Shown here piece after piece: positions 51,505 through 60,555 of a stretch of 60,981 nucleotides of DNA. The notes beneath the pieces were generated by a model. That model did no database searches. It was given only the letters and a program-made list of their open reading frames with translations, and was not told the origin of the DNA. The stretch comes from an uncultured Helicobacter sp. (GTDB taxonomy: Bacteria; Campylobacterota; Campylobacteria; Campylobacterales; Helicobacteraceae), in contig NZ_CALERY010000019.1 in NCBI RefSeq assembly GCF_937906905.1, forward strand, positions 1-60,981, written 5' to 3'. A program made the position numbers and the translations under genes. The first letter of the stretch is position 1. Each line of letters begins with the position of its first letter.

Positions 51505-51993
51505 ATGGAAGCAAAAACCACCACCTGGCTAGAGCTTGGGGAGTTTATAAAACTCTCTGGACTTGAAGAGCAAAAAGTCAAAGAAATGATAGAGAGCGGT
51601 GCGATCGCTAGTAAAGAAGAGAATGGCACACTTCTTGTTGAGGCTCAAAGTAGCACGAATGCACTCATCAATCGCGTCCAGACAGGACTTACAAGCGCAG
51701 AAGCCAATGGCGTAGCATATGATCCGGTTTTTGTCGAGCGCACGATTCATACGATTATGGGGCTGCATGAGAAGGTTATCGTGGCAAAAGATGAAACAAT
51801 CAGTGCTTTTAAAAGTGAAAATAGCTTTCTTAAAGAAGCGCTCATCTCCATGCAAGAAGTCTATGATGATGACAAAAAGACAATCGATGTTATGCGCGAG
51901 GAGCTAAAGTCTGCTAGAGAAGAGCTGGAGTTTATGAAACGCAAGTATCGCTTGATGTGGGGTAAAGTTACTGATCTTAGTGGGAATAAATAG
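51505..51993 (+). CDS. Coiled-coil protein of unknown function (DUF3972-like?)
   Basis: A 162-residue soluble protein. The N-terminal 60 residues look like a small helix-turn-helix or MerR-like fold (WLELGEFIKLSGLEEQKVKEMIESGAI). A long coiled coil follows (about 100-150, IDVMREELKSAREELEFMKRKYRLMWGKV). I recall similar Campylobacterota proteins annotated as DUF3972, but cannot confirm it. It overlaps the next gene by one base, so the two are probably co-translated. Confidence 0.75.
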   Translation: MEAKTTTWLELGEFIKLSGLEEQKVKEMIESGAIASKEENGTLLVEAQSSTNALINRVQTGLTSAEANGVAYDPVFVERTIHTIMGLHEKVIVAKDETISAFKSENSFLKEALISMQEVYDDDKKTIDVMREELKSAREELEFMKRKYRLMWGKVTDLSGNK

Positions 51994-52865
51994 TGTATGC
52001 CGCGCCCGAGTGCCTTGAATGTCTCTATGCGCAGACTAAGCGCGCGCTAGCGCCTTTTCACATCACTCCTCCAGCACGCCAAGATCTCCATATCCCCACT
52101 TTCTCCCAGATTACTATAAACCCAGCCCCACCACCATTTTTCGCCATTGCTGTGTATGATTCTCTTAGCAAAGTTGCCAATTCTGCTGACATCTACCAGG
52201 CACGCAAGGCACTAAGCATACAAAAGGCAAAAGAATGTCTCGCCATGCTTAAAGAACAGGGAACATGCGCTGGGCAGGCAGATTCTCTTGAATGGGGGAT
52301 TAGGCTCGCTGCGCTTGGGAATGTCATTGACTATGGGAGTGCAAGTGAATTTTCCATAGAATCTTGTTTGTTTGATATGGATTCTATGGAGTTTGGAGCG
52401 TATGATTTGGGGGCGTTGCGCGTAGCACTCACAAGCGCAAAAGAGCTTGTCTATATCGGTGATAATGCCGGAGAAGATGTATTTGATAGCGAGTTTGTGC
52501 GGATTTTGCGCATGCTCTATCCAGCGCTTAAGGTGTATTATTTCACGCGTGGTGCGCCTATCATCAATGATATTACTATGCAAGATATTATTGATAATCA
52601 CTCTCCAATCGCCGATGTTTGTGAGGTGGTGGATTCTGGGGTGCGATCACCTGGCTTTATTTATGATTTGGCAAATTCGCGTGCTAAGGCGCTTTATGAT
52701 GGGGCTGATGTGGTTTTGGCAAAAGGCATGGGGAATTTTGAGTGCCTAGAATCTAGCGGCGATGCGCGTGTATTTATGCTATTTAAAATCAAATGCGCAG
52801 TTGTGGCGCGCGCACTTCAAGCCCCGCAAGGGCAATTTATGCTACGCAACTGCAAGCGCAAATAG
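51993..52865 (+). CDS. DUF89-family protein (damage-control phosphatase-like)
   Basis: A 290-residue protein. The N-terminal CLECLYAQTKRA resembles the Cys pair seen in bacterial DUF89 proteins. The metal site lies in ELVYIGDNAGEDVFDSEF, and AKGMGNFECLE matches the KGxGNxE motif. DUF89 members are metal-dependent phosphatases that remove damaged phosphometabolites; the substrate here is unknown. The start is GTG overlapping the stop of the coiled-coil gene. purE and this gene may share a transcript. Confidence 0.82.
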   Translation: MYAAPECLECLYAQTKRALAPFHITPPARQDLHIPTFSQITINPAPPPFFAIAVYDSLSKVANSADIYQARKALSIQKAKECLAMLKEQGTCAGQADSLEWGIRLAALGNVIDYGSASEFSIESCLFDMDSMEFGAYDLGALRVALTSAKELVYIGDNAGEDVFDSEFVRILRMLYPALKVYYFTRGAPIINDITMQDIIDNHSPIADVCEVVDSGVRSPGFIYDLANSRAKALYDGADVVLAKGMGNFECLESSGDARVFMLFKIKCAVVARALQAPQGQFMLRNCKRK

Positions 52866-52919
52866 CGCAGATAACATGTGAGCAATACTAAAAAGCATAG
52901 CGCATGATTTTGTGGCGTG

Positions 52920-54032
52920 TTATTGCGGTGGATTTTGTGGGGCGATGGTATAGAATCGATGTGCGCCCTGGGATTTTATGGTGATATGCCCTTGTGCTAG
53001 AAGATCTTGGAGAATTGTTAGCCCCATATCTCCGTGTGCATTTTCACATATAGACTTGCATACAGATTCTGCTTCATCGCAGGCGAGTGGGCGCGTGGCA
53101 AGCAGCTTTAGGAGCTTGGCTGTGGCTTTGGATTTCTCGCTAGAATCTATTGGACTAGATTCTGGTGTGCTAGAGCTTGATTTGGCTTGACCTGGCGCGG
53201 GGCTCTGGCGCTTAGGGAGTGAGAGTGGAAGATTGGTGAAATAGCGTGCGCATTCTGCTAGCTGCTCATCGCTTAGTGCGCGCACAGGGTAGGCGCTAGG
53301 GCGATCGATAGTGCCTAGATCCACGCGCGCTAGATTGGGAAGCTTGCGCAGGAAGCTTGCGATTGCTTCAAGATTCTGTGGGCTATCATTATGTCCGCTT
53401 ACAAGCAAAACTTCGGCAATAAGCTTGCTTCTATGCGACTTGCTGGCATACTCTTGTGCGAACTCTTCAATCCCGCGCAATATCTCTGGCAAGACAAGCG
53501 CAGAGCTTGGGCGATCTATGCGTTTAAATGCTTGTGGGATTGCCGCATCGATTGAGAATTTCACAATATCAAAGAGCAGGAGCGCTGGCTTTTGTGCTAG
53601 CAGTAGCGAGCCATTGCTAAGGATTAGTGATCGAATATGTGGGTAGTGTGCGCGCAGCATGGGTGCGATATGCGCGATGACTTCATACAGATGAGGGTAG
53701 AGCGTGGGCTCGCCTGTGGCAGTAAATGTCAGCACATCGATACCAGAATCTTTATTGCCATTTTGCCCTGTGCTGCTTAGGCGTTTTAGTGCGGATTCTA
53801 TGGCGGCGATGATTTGCTGTGGTGGGATAACTTGCTCTTGAGAATCCATGGGTGCAGCTTTGTGCAGCTCGCAATACACGCAGTCAAAGTTGCATTGTTT
53901 TTTCGCAGGGGAGAGATCTATGCCAAGTGAGCGACCAAATCTGCGTGAATACACAGGTCCAAAGATAATGGAATCCACACTAGATTCTGCTGTGCCTTGT
54001 GGATCTTGGCTGGGCGCTTGTGTGGGGCTCAT
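52920..54032 (-). CDS. Radical SAM protein of unknown substrate
   Basis: A 370-residue protein. The radical SAM cluster motif CNFDCVYC gives ligands C47, C51 and C54. GIDLSPAKKQ precedes it and TATGEPTLYP is the SAM-binding Gly-rich segment. The C-terminal part (about 285-370) looks like a winged helix (SICENAHGDMGLTILQDLLAQGHI), joined by a Ser/Pro-rich linker. The N-terminal TAESSVDSII is written by the repeated genomic word. A similar gene lies next to topA in H. pylori. It overlaps topA by 4 bp. Confidence 0.85.
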   Translation of the reverse strand: MSPTQAPSQDPQGTAESSVDSIIFGPVYSRRFGRSLGIDLSPAKKQCNFDCVYCELHKAAPMDSQEQVIPPQQIIAAIESALKRLSSTGQNGNKDSGIDVLTFTATGEPTLYPHLYEVIAHIAPMLRAHYPHIRSLILSNGSLLLAQKPALLLFDIVKFSIDAAIPQAFKRIDRPSSALVLPEILRGIEEFAQEYASKSHRSKLIAEVLLVSGHNDSPQNLEAIASFLRKLPNLARVDLGTIDRPSAYPVRALSDEQLAECARYFTNLPLSLPKRQSPAPGQAKSSSSTPESSPIDSSEKSKATAKLLKLLATRPLACDEAESVCKSICENAHGDMGLTILQDLLAQGHITIKSQGAHRFYTIAPQNPPQ

Positions 54033-56305
54033 TGTTTAGATTTTGTGGATTTTGCGCTTGGCTTTTTAGCACTTGCTTTGGCTTTAGATTCTAGTGGCTG
54101 CTTGGTTTGCTCATCGTAGCGGGCTTTGCAGCGCAGACATTCAAGCACATTGCCAGATTTTAGCGGCTTTAGCCCAAGCATGTAGCCACACTCTGGGCAG
54201 GTGAAAGTCGTTGGCTCGATATTGGAGATAAAAGTGCATTTGGGGTAGTTTTTACACCCATAGAATGCCCCTCTTCGTCCTTTGCGCTGGAGAATCTCGC
54301 CGCCACACTCTGGGCAAGGAGCATCCATCGCTTTGGTATTCTGGGCTTTAGCTGCACCTTCTAGTGGCTTGGCGTTTTTGCACTCTGGGTAGCCACTGCA
54401 CGCTAGAAACTCCCCGCGCCTGCCAAATTTTCGCACCATATCTTTGCCGCATTTTTCGCATACTTGACCGCTAGATTCTGGTGGGGCTTCGTCTTTTTTG
54501 ATGTATTTGCACTTGGGGTAGCCGCTGCAGCCTACAAACTCTCCATAGCGACTTTTGCGTTTTAGCAGCTCTTTGCCGCATTCTGGGCAAAATTCACCAG
54601 TAGGGGCGGCGAGCTTTTGGCTAGCGATTGTGGTTTTGCCTTGTGTGATTTTCTCCATAAATGGTTCATAAAACTCCCAGAGCACCTCTTGCCATGAATG
54701 CTCGGCTAGCGCGATAGAGTCGAGCTTCTCTTCCATACCAGCGCTAAATGCAGAATCCACAATCTCTGTGAAATGCTCTTCTAGCAGCGAGATGACGGAG
54801 AATGCGCTCTCTTGAGGGACTAGCTGGCGGTTTTGTATGGCAATGTATTCGCGGCTAGCTAGCAGGGCGATAGTGGGGGCATAAGTGCTAGGGCGCCCTA
54901 TACCTAGGGATTCTAGGGTTTTGATAAGGCTTGCTTCAGAGTAGCGTGAGGGTGGCTCGGTGGTGTGCTTGGTGGCAGTAATGGAATCTGGCATGATGGG
55001 AGAGCCTAGTGTGAAATCCGGGAGTAACGCATCTTTGTCATCATTGCCTAGAATCCGCAAATATCCATCAAAAAGCAATTTTCGCCCATGCGCTTTAAAC
55101 TCGCCTTTATCACTAGCAAACCACACATCTTGCACTTCAAACACCGCGTCCGCGCATTGGGAAGCAAGGAAGCGATTGTAGATGAGCGTGTAGAGCTTTA
55201 GCTCATCGGGCTTTAGGTAGGATTTGGCGATTGCTGGGGTGAAGCTGATATTGGTAGGGCGGATAGCTTCGTGGGCTTCTTGCGCACCCTTGGATTTGGA
55301 GGCGTAGATTTTGGCTTTGGCTGGGACATAGGCACTGCCAAAGTGTTTTTCTATATGTGTTCTGGCTTGCTTTTGTGCGATTGTAGCGATGTTTAGGCTA
55401 TCTGTCCGCATATAGGTGATAATCCCCATGACACCGCTATCTGTGCCCACACCCTCATAGAGTCGCTGGGCGATACTCATTGTGCGCGTGGGAGAGTAGC
55501 CAAGCAGTGAGGAAGCGCTCTGCTGGAGTGTGGAGGTCATAAATGGCGGCGGGGTTTGGGATTTTTTCTCTTTTTTGCTCACTTCGCGCACGATAAATGC
55601 AGAATCTAGTAGCGTGCGAACCATGGAGTTAGCCTGCTCTTGTGAAGTGATACCAAGCTTTTTGCATTTCTCGCCCATGAAGCTTATAAGCTCTGCTTCC
55701 ACGCCTGCAAAGATTCCTGCGATAGTGAAGTAGTCTTGGGGGATAAACGCTCGAATCTCACGCTCCCTATCCACGACAATTTTTAGCGCAGCACTTTGCA
55801 CGCGCCCAGCGGAGAGACCTTTAGAGATTTTGCTAGCAATTAGCCCGCTAAGCTTGAAGCCCACGATTCTATCTAGTAGCCTGCGTGCTTGCTGGGCATT
55901 GACTTTGTCCATGTCGATTGTGCGTGGATTTTGCAGGGCGTGTGTTATGGCGCCTTTGGTGATTTCATGAAATACTATGCGCGGGAAAGATTCTAGTGGC
56001 TTTTTCTCATCAATGGCTTGGGTGATGTGATAGCCTATGGCTTCCCCCTCTCTATCCTCATCGGTTGCGATGTAGGTTGTTTTGGCTTTTTTGGAGAGCT
56101 TTTGGATTTGGGTAACAAGCTCTTTGTGATCGGCATCGATTTGGTATTCTGGAGTGAAGTGTTTGTCTTGCACCTTAATGCCAAATGAGAATTTCGGCAA
56201 ATCGCGGATATGACCTTTAGAGGCGATGACTTCGTATTGTTCGCCAAGGAATGCTTTGATTGTTTTGGCTTTAGCCGGGGACTCTACGATGATAAGATCT
56301 TTCAT
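54029..56305 (-). CDS. topA: DNA topoisomerase I
   Basis: A 758-residue type IA topoisomerase that relaxes negative supercoils. The Toprim domain starts DLIIVESPAKAKTIKAFLG, and the active Tyr lies in GIITYMRTDS. Four C-terminal zinc ribbons follow (CPECGKE, CEKCGKD, CPECGGE and CPECGYM, each with a second Cys pair), ending in a Lys/Ser-rich tail. The radical SAM gene overlaps its 3' end. Confidence 0.97.
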   Translation of the reverse strand: MKDLIIVESPAKAKTIKAFLGEQYEVIASKGHIRDLPKFSFGIKVQDKHFTPEYQIDADHKELVTQIQKLSKKAKTTYIATDEDREGEAIGYHITQAIDEKKPLESFPRIVFHEITKGAITHALQNPRTIDMDKVNAQQARRLLDRIVGFKLSGLIASKISKGLSAGRVQSAALKIVVDREREIRAFIPQDYFTIAGIFAGVEAELISFMGEKCKKLGITSQEQANSMVRTLLDSAFIVREVSKKEKKSQTPPPFMTSTLQQSASSLLGYSPTRTMSIAQRLYEGVGTDSGVMGIITYMRTDSLNIATIAQKQARTHIEKHFGSAYVPAKAKIYASKSKGAQEAHEAIRPTNISFTPAIAKSYLKPDELKLYTLIYNRFLASQCADAVFEVQDVWFASDKGEFKAHGRKLLFDGYLRILGNDDKDALLPDFTLGSPIMPDSITATKHTTEPPSRYSEASLIKTLESLGIGRPSTYAPTIALLASREYIAIQNRQLVPQESAFSVISLLEEHFTEIVDSAFSAGMEEKLDSIALAEHSWQEVLWEFYEPFMEKITQGKTTIASQKLAAPTGEFCPECGKELLKRKSRYGEFVGCSGYPKCKYIKKDEAPPESSGQVCEKCGKDMVRKFGRRGEFLACSGYPECKNAKPLEGAAKAQNTKAMDAPCPECGGEILQRKGRRGAFYGCKNYPKCTFISNIEPTTFTCPECGYMLGLKPLKSGNVLECLRCKARYDEQTKQPLESKAKASAKKPSAKSTKSKQ

Positions 56306-56413
56306 AGCTGCTCTTTTGTGTTAGATTCTGGTATTGTAGCAAAATCTTTGGGGGATTTGCGCCTTGGGCGACAAAGCTGGGTGTGTTATTGTGCAAGGCT
56401 AGAGATAAATTGC

Positions 56414-57610
56414 CTAAAGCCATTTTGGGTTGGCAGTGAAGCTCACTGATAGCCAGATTTTGTAGCTTGGGATTTGTAGTGCTTGCTCGATTTCATCGCG
56501 GATTTTATCGACATCATTGATTGAGCCAATGCGTGTTGTCCTAGCAGAATCTAATGTGCCATCGAGCAAAATATTCACCTCGATCATATAAAATCTCCCA
56601 GATTTCGCTGTGTGGGTGTCATAGTCGCTAAAGCCATAGCGCATGCTTAGATTCTCCATGATGGCTGTGAGCTTCTCATCAATCTCTTTTGGCGCAACCA
56701 TGAGCAAGTCTTTAAAATTCTCCACGCAAATGCGCACAGGAGTAATGCATAGTAGCAGGGATAAAGTCGCAAGCAGCACAGGATCGACATAGCGTGCGAT
56801 GAGTGCGATTGTCGAAAGCTCTAGGGCATTATAGGAATCTGGCACACCAAGCCACGCTAGCACAGAATCTAGCGGACTGGATTCTAACAGCACATATAAC
56901 AGCGCAAAAGTGATAAGCACGCCAAGATAGAGCACGCAGTCGATTTTCCAGTCAGTATTATCCACGCGGATAAGATCAGAATCTAGGCTATTGGCGTAGA
57001 TTCTAGTGTAGCCATAGAGTATCGCACAGAAGATAAATGCTCCTAGTGCATACACCACCGCGCCATCAAGCAGCACATCATATCCGCCAGAGAAAATAGA
57101 TTCTAGTGCATTGATAAAGGCATACGCGCAGGTTAGCACCATGATGAGTGATTTGAAAAAATTCACCATAGGTTCAAAGCGCACATAGCCATATTGGAAG
57201 ACATCATCGTCTTCCTTGTAGATATAGCGCGAGGTGATGACGCTTAGTGCGCCTAGCCCCACACTCACCAATGCCACAAATCCATCAAAAATCACTGCCT
57301 TGCTCTGTATCCACACCCCAAAGCCAACCCCCAAAATCGCCAGCACCAGCGCGCTAAACATAGAAACCTTGAGCACGCGCTGTTCTTTTTGGGATTCTTG
57401 CTGCATGGCGATGTATTCGGGTTTGGCTGTTTTGGCAGGTGGAGTGGTGGAGTGCTTAGGATCTGCTTGCGTGGTGGGATTTTGCGTGTGAGTATCTGGC
57501 GGAGATTTGTGCGTATTTTTGTATAAATCTTGCTGGAGAGGATTCTGGCTTCGCACGGATTTTATGTAGTTGTGCTTTGGGGGGATTATGGTGGCAAATG
57601 GTGTTTTCAT
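56414..57610 (-). CDS. Cation diffusion facilitator family transporter
   Basis: A 398-residue protein. A cytosolic Pro/Thr/Lys-rich N-terminus (1-75) precedes about six helices. Metal-site motifs are AVIFDGFVALVSVGLGAL and VDNTDWKIDCVLYLG. The C-terminal domain (about 310-398) is the CDF dimer domain. It should export a divalent metal (Zn, Fe, Co, Ni or Mn), with specificity unknown. ESSPLDS in a loop comes from an inverted pair of genomic words (56864-56885). An ATG at 57406 would drop the odd N-terminus; neither start has a clear ribosome site. Confidence 0.8.
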   Translation of the reverse strand: MKTPFATIIPPKHNYIKSVRSQNPLQQDLYKNTHKSPPDTHTQNPTTQADPKHSTTPPAKTAKPEYIAMQQESQKEQRVLKVSMFSALVLAILGVGFGVWIQSKAVIFDGFVALVSVGLGALSVITSRYIYKEDDDVFQYGYVRFEPMVNFFKSLIMVLTCAYAFINALESIFSGGYDVLLDGAVVYALGAFIFCAILYGYTRIYANSLDSDLIRVDNTDWKIDCVLYLGVLITFALLYVLLESSPLDSVLAWLGVPDSYNALELSTIALIARYVDPVLLATLSLLLCITPVRICVENFKDLLMVAPKEIDEKLTAIMENLSMRYGFSDYDTHTAKSGRFYMIEVNILLDGTLDSARTTRIGSINDVDKIRDEIEQALQIPSYKIWLSVSFTANPKWL

Positions 57611-57655
57611 AGAGTGCGCCTTTGTGTTTGGGTTTAGCTTTTGGCTGTTTTGCCC

Positions 57656-59218
57656 CTATGGGGCTTGGAAGATAAGTCTGGTATAGGCGCGTGCGGGAGT
57701 ATCGCGGATATAGAGGATAGAATCTTGCCCAAGACATAGCGCGATTGTGTTGTGGGATTTGGCGTGCTGGGATTTTGGGGCTTGCGCTTTAGATTCTGTG
57801 GGATTTGGCGTGCATGGCTGGATATGCAGTGTAGTGATAGCTTGGCTGCCACGCAGGATTTGCACTTCTTGCTGTGCGTTTTCATGCTTGATTCTAACAA
57901 GCAGAATCTGGCGTGGTAGCACGCTAGTGATGCGCAAATCCGCGCTTGTGCTCGCGCGTGAGTAGAGATGACCAGCCAGCGCGCCTAAAAGTCCAAGCCC
58001 CGGATCGACTTGCTCGAGACCTTGGTGTAGTGCGATTTGCATAGCGAGCTTGATACTCCCAGATACAAGCGCACGCGTGGCAATGGCTTGAAGCTGCTTT
58101 TCAAACTCTGTGGCGATAATCCCATCGATATAGGCAAGCAGCTCGAAGCTAGATTCTCGCACACTAGAGCCTAGCGTGTAGGTGCTGCTTGGCTGTGGGG
58201 TGGATTCTAGCTGGGGGAGGGCAATCCCAAAATGATAAAACCCCTGCGTAGTAAGGAGCGGGAGATCAATGCGGGCTTCAGTCTTTCGCACCTGCCTGCC
58301 TTCTTCTAGGATAATCCATGTAAAAGCGTTGGTGTGTTTGCTGGATTTTGCGCGAGCAGCCCTTTGTCGTAAGAAATACTCCAAATCCTGCGCGATAAGT
58401 TTGGATTGACTTATGCCATAGGCTTCTTTGAGATAATCAAGCCCCTTACTATCGCCCTGGAGTGCGAAAATAAGCCCAGAGAGATAGGAGACACTAGGAT
58501 TTATGAAATGCTCAAATGCGCTAAATGCCGCGAGATTGGAATAGTGCTGGTGTAAAATTTTATCCACCTGCTTGGAATCCGTATCCACAAGTCCATTTGC
58601 CTCGCTTTTTTCAAAGCGCGCTTGCTCTTGTGCCATGGCTTTGGCGATTTGCTTGGCGTAGTAGTCTTTGGCGCGGCGCTGGCGGTCGTTAGCGCGATTA
58701 AGCTCTACGCGCGCGCTCTCTGTATCTCCACTTGATAGGTAGAGTAGAGCTTTGTAGTAATTGACAAACACGCCCTCATAAAGATTTCCGCGATACTCTA
58801 GGACATTGTCATTTACGAGTGTCGCGCCTGTCTGGACAAGCGCAGAGACGAGAATCCCGTCTTTTTCAAACGCTAGCAGCTGCTCCTCGCTTTTGTCTAA
58901 AAGCTCTAGCGCGGCTGGGCTTTGAGACTGGAATCCGCTCACTCCTGCTTGGATAAGCCAGAGTAAATCATTGTCTTTGGCATGCTTTTGTGCGAGTTTA
59001 TGGGCTTTTGGCACGGAGTCTTGGTAGTAGATTTTGCTAAAATGCTCGAGCTTTGCCACATCAGTAGCGCACCCGCCAAGCATGCCACCTAGCGCAATGA
59101 CACCTATAAACCAAGCAAACCACCCGCCAAGTATGCCAGAATCTAGCCACTTGTGTGTTCTTGTATAGTGTTTTGTCTGTCTTGTATGCCCTTGCTTGCG
59201 TGTGGCTAGGCTTGTCAT
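57656..59218 (-). CDS. Lipoprotein of unknown function (COG3014-like)
   Basis: A 520-residue protein. A long N-region (about 28 residues) and hydrophobic stretch end in the lipobox LGGMLGGC. The mature part has TPR-like helices (LYEGVFVNYYKALLYLSSGDTESARVELNRANDRQRRAKD), then a beta-rich domain (FTWIILEEGRQVRKTEARIDLPLL) and a C-terminal Pro/Ser-rich stretch. It resembles COG3014 proteins. It should be lipid-anchored in the outer membrane. A GTG three codons upstream (59227) is possible. It follows the coiled-coil gene. Confidence 0.75.
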   Translation of the reverse strand: MTSLATRKQGHTRQTKHYTRTHKWLDSGILGGWFAWFIGVIALGGMLGGCATDVAKLEHFSKIYYQDSVPKAHKLAQKHAKDNDLLWLIQAGVSGFQSQSPAALELLDKSEEQLLAFEKDGILVSALVQTGATLVNDNVLEYRGNLYEGVFVNYYKALLYLSSGDTESARVELNRANDRQRRAKDYYAKQIAKAMAQEQARFEKSEANGLVDTDSKQVDKILHQHYSNLAAFSAFEHFINPSVSYLSGLIFALQGDSKGLDYLKEAYGISQSKLIAQDLEYFLRQRAARAKSSKHTNAFTWIILEEGRQVRKTEARIDLPLLTTQGFYHFGIALPQLESTPQPSSTYTLGSSVRESSFELLAYIDGIIATEFEKQLQAIATRALVSGSIKLAMQIALHQGLEQVDPGLGLLGALAGHLYSRASTSADLRITSVLPRQILLVRIKHENAQQEVQILRGSQAITTLHIQPCTPNPTESKAQAPKSQHAKSHNTIALCLGQDSILYIRDTPARAYTRLIFQAP

Positions 59219-59243
59219 CTGCTCCACTTTCTTTGCTCTGTGC

Positions 59244-59975
59244 TTAGTCTTTGGTCTTTTTCTGGGCTTTTAGCATTTTTTTGAAATCGCTCAAATCCTC
59301 ATCGGTAGCGATGATTTCCTTAGGCTCTGGGAGGGGCTGGTCTTTGGTGTTAGATTCTAGCGCACCCATGCCTTCAAGTGCGAGCTCGGAGTAGAAGTCG
59401 CGTAGCTCGATATGCAGGCGTTTGTTTTCAAGCTCAAGCTCGGAGAGGCGGGACTTTAGCGTGTGGTTTTCTTTAAAAGCGACGCGGTATTTTTTATACA
59501 CATCTTCGCCAAAAATCTTTTGCGCGGGCTTGGCTTTGGCGATTGATCCGTCTTTTAGGTAGATTTCCACGCTTTTAAGGCTGCCAGGTAGAATCTGCTT
59601 GCGGGATTCCTGGAGCTTTTCGTTGGCGAGCTTGGACTCCTTGATGATGGTTTGGATACTGATTTCATCATGCAATCTAGCAAGCTCTTGGCGTGCTTGG
59701 CGCTCTTTGGATTCTAGGGCGGCAAGAGAGTCCTTGCATTCAGCGACTTTGGCGCGTAAGCTTTTGAGTGTGGCTTGACTAGCGAGAATCTCATCTTTAT
59801 AGCCTTGGAGCTCTTTTTGCAAAGCAGCCTGTCTATCAGCAATCGCCCCAGCGAGCTGCCAGCCTTCTTGGATATCTTGGAGACTTAGTGTATTTGCGCG
59901 CTTGGCGATGTCTTTTACTAGCTCTTTTTGTAGGGATTTTTGCGTGTCTTTTTGTGTATCTTTTGAGGTTGGCAC
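59244..59975 (-). CDS. Coiled-coil protein of unknown function
   Basis: A 243-residue soluble protein of mostly charged helices. There are long coiled coils at about 50-125 (AALQKELQGYKDEILASQATLKSL) and about 165-200 (SRLSELELENKRLHIELRDF). A short strand segment between them (LPGSLKSVEIYLKDGSIAKA) may form a small domain. It starts with GTG after AAAGGA. I do not recognise the family. It is packed between hypA (11 bp) and the lipoprotein gene. Confidence 0.7.
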   Translation of the reverse strand: MPTSKDTQKDTQKSLQKELVKDIAKRANTLSLQDIQEGWQLAGAIADRQAALQKELQGYKDEILASQATLKSLRAKVAECKDSLAALESKERQARQELARLHDEISIQTIIKESKLANEKLQESRKQILPGSLKSVEIYLKDGSIAKAKPAQKIFGEDVYKKYRVAFKENHTLKSRLSELELENKRLHIELRDFYSELALEGMGALESNTKDQPLPEPKEIIATDEDLSDFKKMLKAQKKTKD

Positions 59976-59986
59976 GAGTGTTCCTT

Positions 59987-60379
59987 TTATGGTGTGGCGC
60001 TTGGTGTTTTGCTTGGGGTGTGCTGGGATTTAGATTCTAGCATTTCTAAGCGAAGTAGCAGCATATCGCGCCCTTGAATGATTTGCACGCTTGGGCTTTG
60101 GCATTTGGGGCAAGCACCATAGCGCGTATCTTCTATCTCGCTCTGCGCTCCACAAGCCCCGCATTGCAGCACGATAGGCTGTATCTCTATCTGGAGGGTT
60201 GCGCTTCTGGTGTGCTCGCTTTCTTCCTTAAATGTTTCAAATGCGCTTTGCAGGAGCTTTGGCTCAATCGCGCTACACACGCCAATCCCCACCACTACCA
60301 CATCGACATCTGCATTATGCGTGCTAGCGTATTCATCGCATTGCTCTAACAGCGCGCTGACTATGGAATACTCATGCAT
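59987..60379 (-). CDS. hypA: Hydrogenase nickel metallochaperone HypA
   Basis: A 130-residue protein. The mature start MHEYSIV must be exact, because the N-terminal amine and His2 bind nickel; the frame is open 16 codons further upstream but the start here (60379) is fixed by this. The zinc site is CGACG and CPKC. HypA delivers nickel to NiFe hydrogenase and, in Helicobacter, to urease. A Ser/Thr/Pro tail (SKSQHTPSKTPSATP) extends the usual C-terminus. Confidence 0.93.
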   Translation of the reverse strand: MHEYSIVSALLEQCDEYASTHNADVDVVVVGIGVCSAIEPKLLQSAFETFKEESEHTRSATLQIEIQPIVLQCGACGAQSEIEDTRYGACPKCQSPSVQIIQGRDMLLLRLEMLESKSQHTPSKTPSATP

Positions 60380-60480
60380 GGGCTTCTCTTGCGATTTAGA
60401 TTCTGGGATTTTGGAGTTTTGGGGCATTGTAGCATAGTTTGGCGAAATTGCGCTATGTGCTTAGGCGCATGTCTTTGCCC

Positions 60481-60511
60481 TTGACATGACTAGGTGGGAT
60501 TTTGTTAGAAT
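60481..60511 (+). promoter_or_regulatory. Putative promoter of the ferredoxin-domain gene
   Basis: TTGACA (60481-60486), a 19-nt spacer and TAGAAT (60506-60511), then AAGGAG (60545-60550) and the start ATG (60556). The -35 is unusually good; the -10 is weaker and overlaps an AGAAT word. Confidence 0.45.
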
Positions 60512-60555
60512 GCTGGGCTAATCTATTTCCCTATCTCTAATTATAAGGAGTTGCT

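Noticed and set aside
60380..60427. Upstream start for hypA adding 16 residues
   Set aside because: HypA needs Met1-His2 at the N-terminus for nickel binding, so MHEYS at 60379 must be the start.
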